A DNA stretch of 64,000 bases from an uncultured Bacteroidales bacterium (GCA_905234695.1 CAJOHZ010000005.1:1-64000), one strand, 5' to 3'. Shown: positions 48,582 to 58,260, counted from the stretch's first letter. A program made the numbers and translations. Notes: generated by a model from the sequence alone, not told the origin.

Positions 48582-49133
48582 ATGACTGAAGAAATCATCA
48601 TAGCCGGTTTTGGTGGACAGGGCGTCCTCTCGATGGGTAAGATTCTTGCCTACTCCGGTGTCATGCAGGACAAAGAGGTCAGCTGGATGCCCAGCTATGG
48701 CCCCGAGATGCGTGGCGGCACCGCCAACGTCTCCGTCATCATCAGCGACGAGCGCATCAGCTCGCCCATCATCAACCAGTTCGACACTGCCATCATCCTC
48801 AACCAGCAGTCGCTCGACAAATTCGAGAGCAGCGTGAAGCCCGGTGGTTACCTCATCTATGACCCCAATGGCATCACCCATGAACCCACCCGTAAAGACA
48901 TCAACATCTACAAGATTGCCGCCACTGCAAAGGCTCAGGAACTCGGCATCAGCAAGGTGTTCAACATGGTGGTCCTCGGTGGCTTCTTGAAGTTGAAACC
49001 CATTGTCGACAAGCAGTACATCCATGAAGGCCTTGAGCACTCCCTGCCCCAGCGCCACTGGAACCTCATTCCCCAGAACGAGGAAGCTATCGAAATCGGA
49101 AAAGGCATTATTGAAGCCGTTCAGGTTCTGTAA
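48582..49133 (+). CDS. korC: 2-oxoacid:ferredoxin oxidoreductase gamma subunit
   Basis: 183 aa from ATG 48582 (MTEEIIIAGFGGQGVLSMGK). POR gamma domain: SYGPEMRGGTANVSVIISDE, INQFDTAIILNQQSLDKF and MVVLGGFLKLKPIV. Last gene of the four-subunit operon, followed by a hairpin terminator. Confidence 0.94.
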   Translation: MTEEIIIAGFGGQGVLSMGKILAYSGVMQDKEVSWMPSYGPEMRGGTANVSVIISDERISSPIINQFDTAIILNQQSLDKFESSVKPGGYLIYDPNGITHEPTRKDINIYKIAATAKAQELGISKVFNMVVLGGFLKLKPIVDKQYIHEGLEHSLPQRHWNLIPQNEEAIEIGKGIIEAVQVL

Positions 49134-49168
49134 TCCCAACCGTGCGGACTTCCCGTCCGCTCAATCTT

Positions 49169-49207
49169 AAAAACAAAGGTGTTCCTATTCGGAGCACCTT
49201 TGTTTTT
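49169..49207 (+). terminator. Rho-independent terminator after korC
   Basis: Arms AAAAACAAAGGTG and CACCTTTGTTTTT around an inner loop, ending in a T run. Directly upstream (49143-49161) GCGGAC and GTCCGC form a second small hairpin. Confidence 0.8.
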
Positions 49208-49240
49208 CATATATTATTTTGCCAATTCAAAAAAATATCG

Positions 49241-49248
49241 TATCTTTG
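49241..49248 (+). promoter_or_regulatory. -7 promoter box (TATCTTTG) for the flotillin gene
   Basis: Exact TATCTTTG, 76 bp upstream of the ATG at 49324. Confidence 0.75.
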
Positions 49249-49323
49249 CAAAGTCAAATCATTTATTCAGACAATCAAACACCCAAGCAATCAGGAAACC
49301 AAACAATTTAACAATAATACCTT

Positions 49324-50862
49324 ATGTCAAACACACTTCTTATCATTCTTATTGTGGCGATTGTCATCGTCTTTGTTCTGTTGATCTCCTACATCAAGGC
49401 TCCTCCTTCGGTGGCCTACATCGTGTCGGGTCTCAACCGCAAACCTCGCATCTACATCGGTAAAGGTGGATTGCGTGTACCCCTCTTCGAGCGCCTAGAC
49501 AAGGTCTTTCTCGGACAGGTGACCGCCGACATCCGCACCAGCCGCACGGTCCCCACCAACGACTTCATCAATGTGAACGTCGATGCTGTGGCTAAGATTC
49601 AGGTCATCCCCGACATCGACGGCGTGCGTCTAGCCGCCAAAAACTTCCTCAACATGAGCGGCGCGGACATTTCCAAGCAAGTTCAGGACTCACTGGAAGG
49701 CAACATGCGTGAGGTTATCGGCTCACTCTCGCTGCGCGACATCAATATCAACCGTGACAAATTCTCGGATGAAATTATGTCGAAAGCACAGAAAGACATG
49801 GAAGCTCTCGGACTGCGCATCATCTCGTGCAACATCCAGAACGTCACCGATGAGAAGAATCTCATCGAAGATCTTGGCGCGGACAACACGTGGACCATTC
49901 GGAAACAAGCCAAAATCAACAAAGCCAACGCCGAACGCGACATTGCAAAAGCCGAGGCCGAAGCACAGAAGGAAGCCAACGACGCCCAAGTGGACAGCCA
50001 GACTCAGATTGCCATCCGTCAAAACGAGTTAGCCGTAAAACGCAGCGAGTTGACTATCATCGAGCAGACCAAGAAGGCTGACGCCGATGCTGCATACGAA
50101 ATTCAGCGACAGGAACAACAGAAGACCATCAACACCAAGACCGTCGACGCCCAGATTGAACAGACCATGCGTGAGCAGGTGCTCACCGCCGAACGAGTCA
50201 AAATTCGCGAGAACGAACTTGCCGCCGAGGTGATGAAGAAGTCCGACGCAGACAAATACAAAATCGAATTGCAGGCCGCCGCCGACTTGGAACAGCAGAA
50301 ACGAGAGGCCGAAGCCCAAGCCTATCGCGCCGAACAGGAAGCCCGCGCCCAAGTGGCACTGGCCGAAGCCAAGAAAAAAGCCATGGTTCTGGAAGCCGAA
50401 GGTATCAAAGCCAACGGTGAAGCCGAAGCATACAAGATACAGAAAGCAGGTGAAGCCGAAGCTATTGCCATTGAGAAGAAAGGTCTCGCCGAGGCTGAAG
50501 CCATGCAGAAAAAGGCCGAAGCCTATGAGCGTTACGGACAAGCCGCCATCCTCGACATGATGGTGAAGATTATCCCCGAGGTGGCACAGCACGTTTCCGA
50601 GCCCATCAGCGCCATCAAGAACATGAACGTTTACGGTACCAGCGGTGCCGATGCTGCTGGGATCAGCGGAGCCGTCCCTGCCGTCATCAAGCAGAGCTTC
50701 GATGTTATCGAAAGCGCGACAGGCGTCAATATGACCGACATCGTCCGCGCCAACACTATCGAGGCAAAAACCACCCGTAACGTCAACCTCGATGCCGATG
50801 CACAGATGCGTAGCACCACCGCAAAGGATCCCAAGCCCGAATCTCCCAAGAAAAACAAATAA
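49324..50862 (+). CDS. floT: Flotillin family (SPFH domain) membrane protein
   Basis: 512 aa. An N-terminal membrane helix (residues 3-24), then an SPFH/band-7 domain (VAYIVSGLNRKPRIYIGKGG, FINVNVDAVAKIQVIPD, about 28-200) and a long coiled coil rich in Ala-Glu-Lys repeats (AEAEAQKEANDAQ, GEAEAYKIQKAGEAEA, about 200-410). The tail is flexible. Flotillins scaffold detergent-resistant membrane domains. Single-gene unit between its own promoter and a hairpin terminator. Confidence 0.92.
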   Translation: MSNTLLIILIVAIVIVFVLLISYIKAPPSVAYIVSGLNRKPRIYIGKGGLRVPLFERLDKVFLGQVTADIRTSRTVPTNDFINVNVDAVAKIQVIPDIDGVRLAAKNFLNMSGADISKQVQDSLEGNMREVIGSLSLRDININRDKFSDEIMSKAQKDMEALGLRIISCNIQNVTDEKNLIEDLGADNTWTIRKQAKINKANAERDIAKAEAEAQKEANDAQVDSQTQIAIRQNELAVKRSELTIIEQTKKADADAAYEIQRQEQQKTINTKTVDAQIEQTMREQVLTAERVKIRENELAAEVMKKSDADKYKIELQAAADLEQQKREAEAQAYRAEQEARAQVALAEAKKKAMVLEAEGIKANGEAEAYKIQKAGEAEAIAIEKKGLAEAEAMQKKAEAYERYGQAAILDMMVKIIPEVAQHVSEPISAIKNMNVYGTSGADAAGISGAVPAVIKQSFDVIESATGVNMTDIVRANTIEAKTTRNVNLDADAQMRSTTAKDPKPESPKKNK

Positions 50863-50884
50863 AGTAAAATACAAACTTTTTCCG

Positions 50885-50912
50885 AAGAAAGCCACCTGAT
50901 GGTGGCTTTCTT
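50885..50912 (+). terminator. Hairpin terminator after the flotillin gene
   Basis: AAGAAAGCCACC and GGTGGCTTTCTT pair perfectly around TGAT. Confidence 0.85.
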
Positions 50913-50945
50913 CATATAAACTCTTCCCGTTTCACAAAAAAAGTG

Positions 50946-50953
50946 TATCTTTG
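50946..50953 (+). promoter_or_regulatory. -7 promoter box (TATCTTTG) for glmS
   Basis: Exact TATCTTTG, 45 bp upstream of the ATG at 50998. Confidence 0.75.
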
Positions 50954-50997
50954 CATTGCAAAAAATGTTGTTTTACCCCAAATAAAGAATCATATTT

Positions 50998-52857
50998 ATG
51001 TGTGGTATAGTAGGATACATCGGGGAGCAGCAAGCCTACCCCATCTTGATAAAAGGCTTGCATCGTTTGGAATACCGCGGCTATGACAGTGCCGGAATCT
51101 CACTCATCAATGACAAAGGCGACCTTTCCGTATACAAGGCGAAAGGAAAGGTAAGCATGCTGGAAGAGAGCGTCAAAGAGAAAGACGTAACCGGCACCAT
51201 CGGTATCGCCCACACCCGCTGGGCCACCCACGGTGAACCCAACGCCGTTAACGCCCACCCACACTACTCGCAATCGAAGAACCTCGCCCTGGTACACAAC
51301 GGTATTATCGAAAACTATAAATCACTGCGCGCCGAGATGGAGAAGAACGGTATGACCTTCTGCAGCGACACCGATACCGAGGTGCTGGTACAGTTGGTGG
51401 AGTACATGCAGAACTCGCACAAATGCGACCTCTACACCGCCGTTCAGCTGGCCCTGAAGAATGTCATCGGTGCCTATGCCATCGCCATTCTGGAGAAGAG
51501 CAAACCCGACCAGTTGGTCTGCGCCCGGAAAGGGAGTCCTCTGATCATCGGTGTGGGCAAGAGTGACAACGGACGTGCCGAATTCTATCTGGGATCCGAC
51601 GCCACTCCCATCGTGGAATACACCAACCAGGTCATCTACTTGAAAGACGAGGAAATCGCCATCATGGATCGCCGCGGACGGCTGGACATCACCAATCTCA
51701 GCAATGTCAAGCAGACACCGCAACTGGTCACCATACAGATGAACCTCGACCAGTTAGAAAAAGGCGGGTTTCCCCACTTCATGCTCAAGGAAATTTGGGA
51801 GCAACCCAACGCTCTGCGCACCTGCATCCGCGGCCGTCTCAACGTGACCGACAAGGACGTTCTGCTCTCCGGCATCATCGACCACAAAGAGAAATTTCTC
51901 AAATGCCGCCGTATCATCATCTGCGCCTGCGGTACATCGTGGCATTCCGCCCTTATCGGAAAATACTTCATCGAAGAAGCCGCCCAGATACCCGTGGAGG
52001 TAGAGTACGCCTCGGAGTTCCGCTACCGCAACCCCGTCATCTACCCCGATGACATCGTCATCGCTGTCTCGCAATCGGGTGAGACCGCTGACACCTTGGC
52101 CGCCATCCAACTAGCCAAGAGCAAAGGGGCTTTCCTCTATGGCATCTGCAACGTCATCGGTTCCTCTATCGCCCGTGCAACCGACAGCGGTACCTACCTA
52201 CATGTGGGTCCAGAAATCGGTGTAGCCTCCACCAAAGCCTTCACCGGCCAAGTCATCACCCTCGCCCTGCTGGGTCTCGCCATTGCCAAGGAGAAGAAGA
52301 CCCTCAGCGATGAGATGTTCCACATGCTTGTAGATGAGTTTCAGATGATTCCCGACAAGATGCAATGGACCCTGGAGCATAACAAGGGTATCGACAAGTT
52401 TGCGCAGATGTTCACCTACTGCAAGAACTTCATCTACTTAGGACGCGGATACAACTATCCCGTGGCACTTGAAGGGGCATTAAAACTGAAAGAAATCAGT
52501 TACATCCATGCCGAAGGTTACCCTGCTGCCGAGATGAAACACGGTCCCATCGCCCTCATCGATGAGGAAATGCCCGTGGTGGTCATCGCCCCCAAGCGAG
52601 GCATGTATGAGAAAGTGGTCAGCAACATTCAGGAGATCAAGTCGCGCAAGGGCAAGATCATCTCCGTTGTCACCCAGCACGACACTGTTGTGAAGGGCAT
52701 GAGCGACTATACCTTTGTCATCCCCGACACGCGTGACTGCTTTGTACCCCTACTGGCCGTTATTCCGCTACAACTACTCTCCTACTACGTTGCCATTGCC
52801 AAGGGACGCAATGTTGACCAGCCCCGCAATCTGGCCAAGAGTGTCACTGTGGAATGA
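50998..52857 (+). CDS. glmS: Glutamine-fructose-6-phosphate aminotransferase (isomerizing)
   Basis: Makes glucosamine-6-phosphate for peptidoglycan and LPS. The 619-aa protein starts MCGIVGYIG, so Cys2 is the glutamine amidotransferase nucleophile after Met removal. GLHRLEYRGYDSAG, HTRWATHGEPN and two SIS domains (CGTSWHSALIGKYFIEEA, AVSQSGETADTLAAI) follow. The C-terminal end is PRNLAKSVTVE, as usual. The stop overlaps the start of the helicase gene by ATGA (52854-52857). No glmS ribozyme-like leader is apparent in the short upstream gap. Confidence 0.97.
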   Translation: MCGIVGYIGEQQAYPILIKGLHRLEYRGYDSAGISLINDKGDLSVYKAKGKVSMLEESVKEKDVTGTIGIAHTRWATHGEPNAVNAHPHYSQSKNLALVHNGIIENYKSLRAEMEKNGMTFCSDTDTEVLVQLVEYMQNSHKCDLYTAVQLALKNVIGAYAIAILEKSKPDQLVCARKGSPLIIGVGKSDNGRAEFYLGSDATPIVEYTNQVIYLKDEEIAIMDRRGRLDITNLSNVKQTPQLVTIQMNLDQLEKGGFPHFMLKEIWEQPNALRTCIRGRLNVTDKDVLLSGIIDHKEKFLKCRRIIICACGTSWHSALIGKYFIEEAAQIPVEVEYASEFRYRNPVIYPDDIVIAVSQSGETADTLAAIQLAKSKGAFLYGICNVIGSSIARATDSGTYLHVGPEIGVASTKAFTGQVITLALLGLAIAKEKKTLSDEMFHMLVDEFQMIPDKMQWTLEHNKGIDKFAQMFTYCKNFIYLGRGYNYPVALEGALKLKEISYIHAEGYPAAEMKHGPIALIDEEMPVVVIAPKRGMYEKVVSNIQEIKSRKGKIISVVTQHDTVVKGMSDYTFVIPDTRDCFVPLLAVIPLQLLSYYVAIAKGRNVDQPRNLAKSVTVE

Positions 52858-55493
52858 CACCCGACGCTGACCAACAGGCCGTCATTGACATCGACCATGG
52901 ACGGCATCTTGTACTAGCCCCTCCGGGATGTGGCAAGACATATATCTTGTCTGAACGTGTTATCCGAGCGCACAACCATGGCATAGACTATAACGACATG
53001 GTGTGCCTTACTTTTACCAACCGGGCCAGCCGTGGCATGAGAGACCGCATTGCCAGTCGCACTGGCAACCCTGTCCCATCCGACCTCTTCGTAGGCAATG
53101 TACATCGGTTCTGCTCTTTTTATCTCTTCAACCAGAAAAAGATCCCGCAGAACAGTGCAATTATTGACGACCTAGACTCCGAAAGCATCATCGCCTACCT
53201 CGCACGTCTCAACCCTCATGAAGACCATTCCCGATTTACCCAAGAAATCGTCAACCTGCAACATGCGCTATCGCAACACGATGCCGGCTTTCCAAAGGAT
53301 CTCATTGTCCATGCCGACATGCTAGGACACGTCGACAACCCGGAAATGCGGCACAAAGTAGCCCTCGCACGCCAATATGCCGAATACAAAGAAACCGACA
53401 ACCTACTAGACTTTGAAGACCTACTGGAGAAATGCTATCTGTTTGCACGCGAAGATGCCGATATGCTCCACCGCTACCATTGGATTCAAATTGATGAAGT
53501 GCAGGACCTGAACAGTCTCCAGTTTGCCATCATAGACATCTTTGCCACACCCGATGCCACCATTGTATACCTAGGAGATGAACAACAGGCTATCTTCTCG
53601 TTTGTCGGAGCCAAATTGGAGGCATTGGAACGATTGAAACAGAGATGCATTCCCAACCTGCATCACCTGGGACGCAACCATCGTTCACCCAAACATCTGC
53701 TGGAACTATACAACACCTATGCTGCCAAACAATTGAACATCGATCCCGACCTGCTTCCCACTACAGACGACACCTCTACCGCCGCACCGCAGGACCGCTG
53801 TTTGTTTCGCGCCTGCCACCATCGATTGGAAGGAATAGCCCACAAGGAATCGCTACAATGCCCATATGATGGCGCACCATGCGCCCGCTGTCCCCGCCCC
53901 ATCGCCGACGAGTACCGCCTCACCGTACAACTGGCATACCGCTACGCTGCCATGGAACCCGAAGGGCGGGTGGCCATTATTGTGCCCACCAATGCCGATG
54001 CCGACCTCCTCAGCCGAGAGTTCGGCAACACACCCCATTTCAAGATTTCGGGAAGGGACCTATTCTCCTCCCCTACAGTCCAACTGTTTTTCTCTCATCT
54101 CAATGTCGTAGCCAATGAAACCTGCTTCATTGCCTGGGCTCGACTGTTGCACCTGCTACACGTACTGCCAGAATATGCCACTGCACGCAACTTCATGCGC
54201 GAACTGCGCAGTCGAGCCATATCCCCCACCGACTTGCTGATGTACGACAACAGCACCTACCTTCAACAATTCGCATTCACACTCGATAGCGAAGAAATCG
54301 TTCTCTTTGATACCGAAACCACAGGTCTCAATGTCTTCGACGATGATATCATCCAGATTGCCGCCATCAAAGTGCGTCATGGGATGTATGTCGAGGGCTC
54401 TGATTTCGATATTATTCTCGAAACCGACAAGGAGATTCCGCCTATTGTCGGAGGTCACGACAACCCCATGCTCTCCGTATACCTCAATAGTGAAAGACTT
54501 AGCCGTGCCGAAGGACTACAACGATTCCTTGCCTATTGTGGCGACCGAACCCTAATGGGGCACAACGTAGAGTTCGACTACCATATCCTTGAGCACAACA
54601 TACAACGCACCCTCGGACAGAAACTAGGACAACGGCGACGATTTGACACGCTGAAACTGATTCGTCTTGTAGAACCTCGACTGAGAGCTTACAAATTGGA
54701 ACGACTGCTAGAGACCCTACACCTGGAAGGAGAAAACAGCCACAACGCAATCGATGATGTGAGAGCCACCCTTTCGCTACTAACTTATTGCCGACACAAA
54801 ACCGACGACTATACCGCCCGCCAAGAAGATCTGCTAGCCACTGCCGAAACCCGTCGTACCATTGTACGCTTTCGCGAACTATACCGGGATATATATATCC
54901 ACAGCCATAGTCGACTCTACCAACTGCCCACTACAGACAATGCCGATCCTATACTAATTGACGAACTACAGTACACCTATCAACAGTTGCTTGTCCTCCA
55001 AGTCGTCGAACCCGTCGAGAAATGGACTCATATCATCAACTATCTTTCGCACGACCTGCTCCCTCCCGATGCCGATACCGCCCCTTCCCTACGGCAACAA
55101 CTCGACCTGCATCTAATTGAAATCAACACCCTACGCGAAGCTGACTTATGCGATAGCATGACGGCCTCACTCAGCGAGCGTTTTTTCATTGCTACAGCCC
55201 ACAAAGCAAAAGGCCTGGAATTCGACAGCGTCATCGTATTCAATGTCACCGAAGGAGCATATCCCTACTTCTTCAATCTGCAAAGTGGCAACCCTGAGAG
55301 GATACGAGAAGACGCCCGACGGTTCTATGTAGCCATCTCCCGTGCAAAGAAACACCTTTGTATTACCCTTGCCGGTATGCGTGGCCATAATATGCCCGCC
55401 ATCCCATCTCCATTTCTACGTCCTATCGCACCATTGCTCACAGCATTCTCCCTTGACAGTAAGACAGGGAAAATCGTCCCTATACCAATGTGA
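52854..55493 (+). CDS. UvrD-like helicase with embedded DEDDh exonuclease domain
   Basis: 879 aa. Superfamily 1 helicase motifs run in order: I APPGCGKT (22-29), Ia LTFTNRAS, II IDEVQD (213-218), III YLGDEQQAIFSFVGA, IV NHRSP (275-279), V ATAHKAKGLEFD (780-791) and VI RRFYVAISRAKKH (822-834). Between IV and V sits a complete DnaQ-like 3'-5' exonuclease: DTETTGL (486-492), GHNVEFD (569-575) and HNAIDD (630-635). The exonuclease thus takes the place usually held by the 2B insertion. A CxxxxxxCxxC cluster (about 336-346) may bind metal. Translational coupling to glmS is implied by the ATGA overlap. Likely role in DNA repair or end processing; the biological substrate is unknown. Confidence 0.9.
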   Translation: MTPDADQQAVIDIDHGRHLVLAPPGCGKTYILSERVIRAHNHGIDYNDMVCLTFTNRASRGMRDRIASRTGNPVPSDLFVGNVHRFCSFYLFNQKKIPQNSAIIDDLDSESIIAYLARLNPHEDHSRFTQEIVNLQHALSQHDAGFPKDLIVHADMLGHVDNPEMRHKVALARQYAEYKETDNLLDFEDLLEKCYLFAREDADMLHRYHWIQIDEVQDLNSLQFAIIDIFATPDATIVYLGDEQQAIFSFVGAKLEALERLKQRCIPNLHHLGRNHRSPKHLLELYNTYAAKQLNIDPDLLPTTDDTSTAAPQDRCLFRACHHRLEGIAHKESLQCPYDGAPCARCPRPIADEYRLTVQLAYRYAAMEPEGRVAIIVPTNADADLLSREFGNTPHFKISGRDLFSSPTVQLFFSHLNVVANETCFIAWARLLHLLHVLPEYATARNFMRELRSRAISPTDLLMYDNSTYLQQFAFTLDSEEIVLFDTETTGLNVFDDDIIQIAAIKVRHGMYVEGSDFDIILETDKEIPPIVGGHDNPMLSVYLNSERLSRAEGLQRFLAYCGDRTLMGHNVEFDYHILEHNIQRTLGQKLGQRRRFDTLKLIRLVEPRLRAYKLERLLETLHLEGENSHNAIDDVRATLSLLTYCRHKTDDYTARQEDLLATAETRRTIVRFRELYRDIYIHSHSRLYQLPTTDNADPILIDELQYTYQQLLVLQVVEPVEKWTHIINYLSHDLLPPDADTAPSLRQQLDLHLIEINTLREADLCDSMTASLSERFFIATAHKAKGLEFDSVIVFNVTEGAYPYFFNLQSGNPERIREDARRFYVAISRAKKHLCITLAGMRGHNMPAIPSPFLRPIAPLLTAFSLDSKTGKIVPIPM

Positions 55494-55540
55494 ACAATTC
55501 TCATTCCCTCCCCGAAGCCCTTTGACGAGAGTCCCGTGAG

Positions 55541-55579
55541 AATTTTATTTGTACAAACCAAATAAAATTGTTATCTTTG
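55541..55579 (+). promoter_or_regulatory. nqr promoter with palindrome over the -33 region
   Basis: A perfect 11-bp inverted repeat (AATTTTATTTG, TACAAAC spacer, CAAATAAAATT; 55541-55569) precedes the exact -7 box TATCTTTG (55572-55579). The TTTG at 55548-55551 lies 20 bp from the box, a proper -33 distance, so a regulator bound to the palindrome would cover it. Confidence 0.65.
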
Positions 55580-55720
55580 CAATGGTAAGCGGTCGATACC
55601 GCTTCCCGTCAAACAATTAGTGATAAAACAGATACACAGTATTACCATATCTACGGAATGCTGGGTTTTGTAATTATATATACTATAAAAAGCGCTAAAG
55701 CACAGAAATCAATCCGACGC

Positions 55721-57079
55721 ATGTATGACTCGATAAAAATAACCAAAGGGCTAGACCTGCCTCTCGGCGGGGAAGCTGAGCGTCGGTGTACCGATGCCTG
55801 TTATATCGACACCTATGCCATGAAGCCCACAGACTTTGTTGGGTTAGTGCCGCGTTTGATGGTGTCCGAAGGCGATAGTGTGGAAGCAGGACAACCTCTG
55901 GTGTCCGACAAAAACGACCCTCGACTGACACTTCCCTCACCCGTCAGCGGCATAGTGAAGGCCATCGTGCGAGGAGAAAAACGACGGCTGGAAGCCGTGG
56001 TGGTGGAACGAAGCAAGAAGGAAGAACTAAGAACCAAGAAGGAGTGTACCGAAATTCTCAATTCTCAATTCTCAATTCTCAACTCTCCCTGTTGGTGGAT
56101 GATTAAGGAGCGGCCTTTCGGCACCATCGCCAACCCCGACCATAAACCTAAAGGCATCTACGTGAGTCTCCGTGACACATACCCACTAGCCCCTGACATG
56201 GACTTCGTACTGAAAAGCCGTGAACAGGAATTTGAAGCAGGAATTAAAGCTCTTGGGTCTTTTGCCGAGGTCCATTGTGTAAAGGCCTACGGGCCACATC
56301 CTGCAGGCAACGTGGGGACTATCATTGCTGCACTTGACCCCATCAACAAGGGCGAATACGTATGGACAGTGAATGCGCAGGATGTGGCGAATATCGGCCA
56401 CTGGTGTCTCACGGGGAAGTACCGTCCCGAACGGGTCATCGCCGTGGCAGGACCCGCAGCCCGCAATCCGCACTACTACCGCGTGCGTTGCGGGGTTTGC
56501 TTGGAGAGCATCATCAAGGGACAGTTGATGAGCCCTGAGTATCCGGGTATATCCAGTTCCAGCAGAACCAGTGACACCCGTATCATATCAGGGGATGTCC
56601 TATGTGGTGAAGCCATCGCGCACGACGGATTTTTGGGAGCATACAACAGCCTCGTGGCCCTGCTGCCCGAGGGCAACCATTACGACTTTATGGGTTGGCT
56701 GATGCCCGGTCTGAAGAAATACAGTTTCAGCAGGACATTCTTGAGTGGATTTATGAGATTGATGAGCAAAATGAGGGTAGTAGACGGAGAAAAGGCGTTC
56801 ACGAATGTATGTCCCTACAAATTCGACACCAACATCCATGGCAGTGTGCGCCCGCTAGTCTTCACAGGCAACTTCGAGCAAGTATTTCCCTTCGACATAT
56901 ACCCTCTGCAGCTCATCAAAGCCTGTATCATCGGTGATGTCGAAATGCAGGAAAAGTTGGGCATTTACGAGGTAGAGCCAGAAGACTTCGCCTTGTGTGA
57001 GTTCATTGACACTTCCAAGACAGAAATACAGTCCATCATTCGCGAGGCTTTAGAGAAACTCAGAAAGGAGGGAATATGA
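55721..57079 (+). CDS. nqrA: Na+-translocating NADH-quinone reductase subunit A
   Basis: 452 aa from ATG 55721 (MYDSIKITKGLDLPLGGEAE); the frame opens earlier at 55658 but without homology. NqrA is the peripheral cytoplasmic quinone-related subunit. Features: LVPRLMVSEGDSVEAGQPL, HPAGNVGTIIAALDPI, and NVCPYKFDTNIHG. Near residues 105-125 the sequence ILNSQFSILNS derives from four AATTCTC heptamers and follows a charged low-complexity stretch, so this loop is repeat-expanded. First gene of nqrABCDEF, with ATGA overlap into nqrB. Confidence 0.94.
   Translation: MYDSIKITKGLDLPLGGEAERRCTDACYIDTYAMKPTDFVGLVPRLMVSEGDSVEAGQPLVSDKNDPRLTLPSPVSGIVKAIVRGEKRRLEAVVVERSKKEELRTKKECTEILNSQFSILNSPCWWMIKERPFGTIANPDHKPKGIYVSLRDTYPLAPDMDFVLKSREQEFEAGIKALGSFAEVHCVKAYGPHPAGNVGTIIAALDPINKGEYVWTVNAQDVANIGHWCLTGKYRPERVIAVAGPAARNPHYYRVRCGVCLESIIKGQLMSPEYPGISSSSRTSDTRIISGDVLCGEAIAHDGFLGAYNSLVALLPEGNHYDFMGWLMPGLKKYSFSRTFLSGFMRLMSKMRVVDGEKAFTNVCPYKFDTNIHGSVRPLVFTGNFEQVFPFDIYPLQLIKACIIGDVEMQEKLGIYEVEPEDFALCEFIDTSKTEIQSIIREALEKLRKEGI
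56053..56088. repeat. 7-bp AATTCTC array inside nqrA
   Basis: AATTCTC repeated four times with one final CAACTCT variant. The reading frame cycles through the heptamer, giving LNSQFSILNS. Confidence 0.85.
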
Positions 57080-58260
57080 AAGGTAAAAAGTGGAAAGAAA
57101 GGCTAGCGGACTGGTTCGAGAAGCACGAACCAAAAGGGAAGTGGAGTTGGCTGGGCAGCACCTACGAGGCTTTCCATACATTTGCCTTCACACCCAAGAC
57201 CGTTACGATGAGTGGCAGCCATGTACGAGATGCCGTGGACATGAAACGGTCAATGATAATCGTAGTGATTGCATTGATTCCCGCCTTGATTTTCGGCATG
57301 TGGAATATCGGGTATCAGAGTGGTCTAAATGGGGTGGATGGGCTTGACAGGATTTTGCCGTGCTGGTGGTTCGGATTCCTTCGGATGCTGCCACTGATTG
57401 CCGTAAGTTATATCGTGGGGCTGGCCATCGAGTTTGCCTTTGCACAGATACGGCACCACGAAGTCAATGAGGGTTTCCTTGTCACAGGATTGCTTATCCC
57501 AATGATTGTACCCGTCACCACACCTTTGTGGCAACTGGCGCTGGCCGTGGCCTTCGCTGTCATCATCGGCAAAGAAGTCTTTGGTGGCACGGGCATGAAT
57601 TTTCTTAATCCCGCATTGGTGGCGAGGGCATTTCTCTTCTTCAGCTACCCCACCCACATGAGTGGCGACAACGTCTGGATTGCCGCAGACCTCTGGGGCA
57701 CCGATGCCATCGCCGGCGCCACACCCATGGGAGAACTCGCGGCAGGTCTTCAGCCTTCGGCTTCGGTCCTCGACATGCTGATAGGCACCATCCCAGGCTC
57801 CACCTGCGAGACCAGCGTCATCGCCATCGCGCTGGGCGCCATCTTGTTGCTGTTCACAGGCATCGCCTCCTGGCGCATCATGCTCAGCGTATTCCTCGGC
57901 GGTGCCGCCATGGGAATTCTCTTCAATGCCATCGGTGCCAACACCTATATGGAACTGCCTTTCTACTACCACTTCTTGCTAGGTGGTTTTGCCTTCGGCG
58001 CGGTCTTTATGGCTACCGACCCCGTCACTTCGGCACAGACCAACACCGGAAAATGGATTTACGGACTGCTGATAGGTGCCTTTGCAGTGATGCTTAGGGT
58101 ATTGAATCCTGCCTACCCCGAAGGCATGATGCTCAGCATCCTCTTCATGAACTGCATGGCCCCGCTTATTGACCACTGCGTGGTGGCTAGGAATATCAAG
58201 ACTAGAGAATCTAGATTATCCAGAGCATCTAGTAATTCCAGAAAGGAGGCCCAGCAATGA
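57076..58260 (+). CDS. nqrB: Na+-translocating NADH-quinone reductase subunit B
   Basis: 394 aa, polytopic membrane subunit that carries a covalent FMN. The FMN threonine is expected in DAIAGATPMGELAAG (near residue 220). TM helices include MIIVVIALIPALIFGMW and AILLLFTGIASWR. The C-terminal 20 residues (TRESRLSRASSNSRKE) lie in a 9-bp CTAG array and are non-conserved. The array ends in the AGAAAGGAGG ribosome site of nqrC. ATGA overlap with nqrC. Confidence 0.95.
   Translation: MKGKKWKERLADWFEKHEPKGKWSWLGSTYEAFHTFAFTPKTVTMSGSHVRDAVDMKRSMIIVVIALIPALIFGMWNIGYQSGLNGVDGLDRILPCWWFGFLRMLPLIAVSYIVGLAIEFAFAQIRHHEVNEGFLVTGLLIPMIVPVTTPLWQLALAVAFAVIIGKEVFGGTGMNFLNPALVARAFLFFSYPTHMSGDNVWIAADLWGTDAIAGATPMGELAAGLQPSASVLDMLIGTIPGSTCETSVIAIALGAILLLFTGIASWRIMLSVFLGGAAMGILFNAIGANTYMELPFYYHFLLGGFAFGAVFMATDPVTSAQTNTGKWIYGLLIGAFAVMLRVLNPAYPEGMMLSILFMNCMAPLIDHCVVARNIKTRESRLSRASSNSRKEAQQ
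58198..58247. repeat. 9-bp CTAG array at the nqrB 3' end
   Basis: ACTAGAGAA, TCTAGATTA, TCCAGAGCA, TCTAGTAAT and TCCAGAAAG are exact nonamers encoding the nqrB C-terminus and leading into the nqrC ribosome site. Confidence 0.85.
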
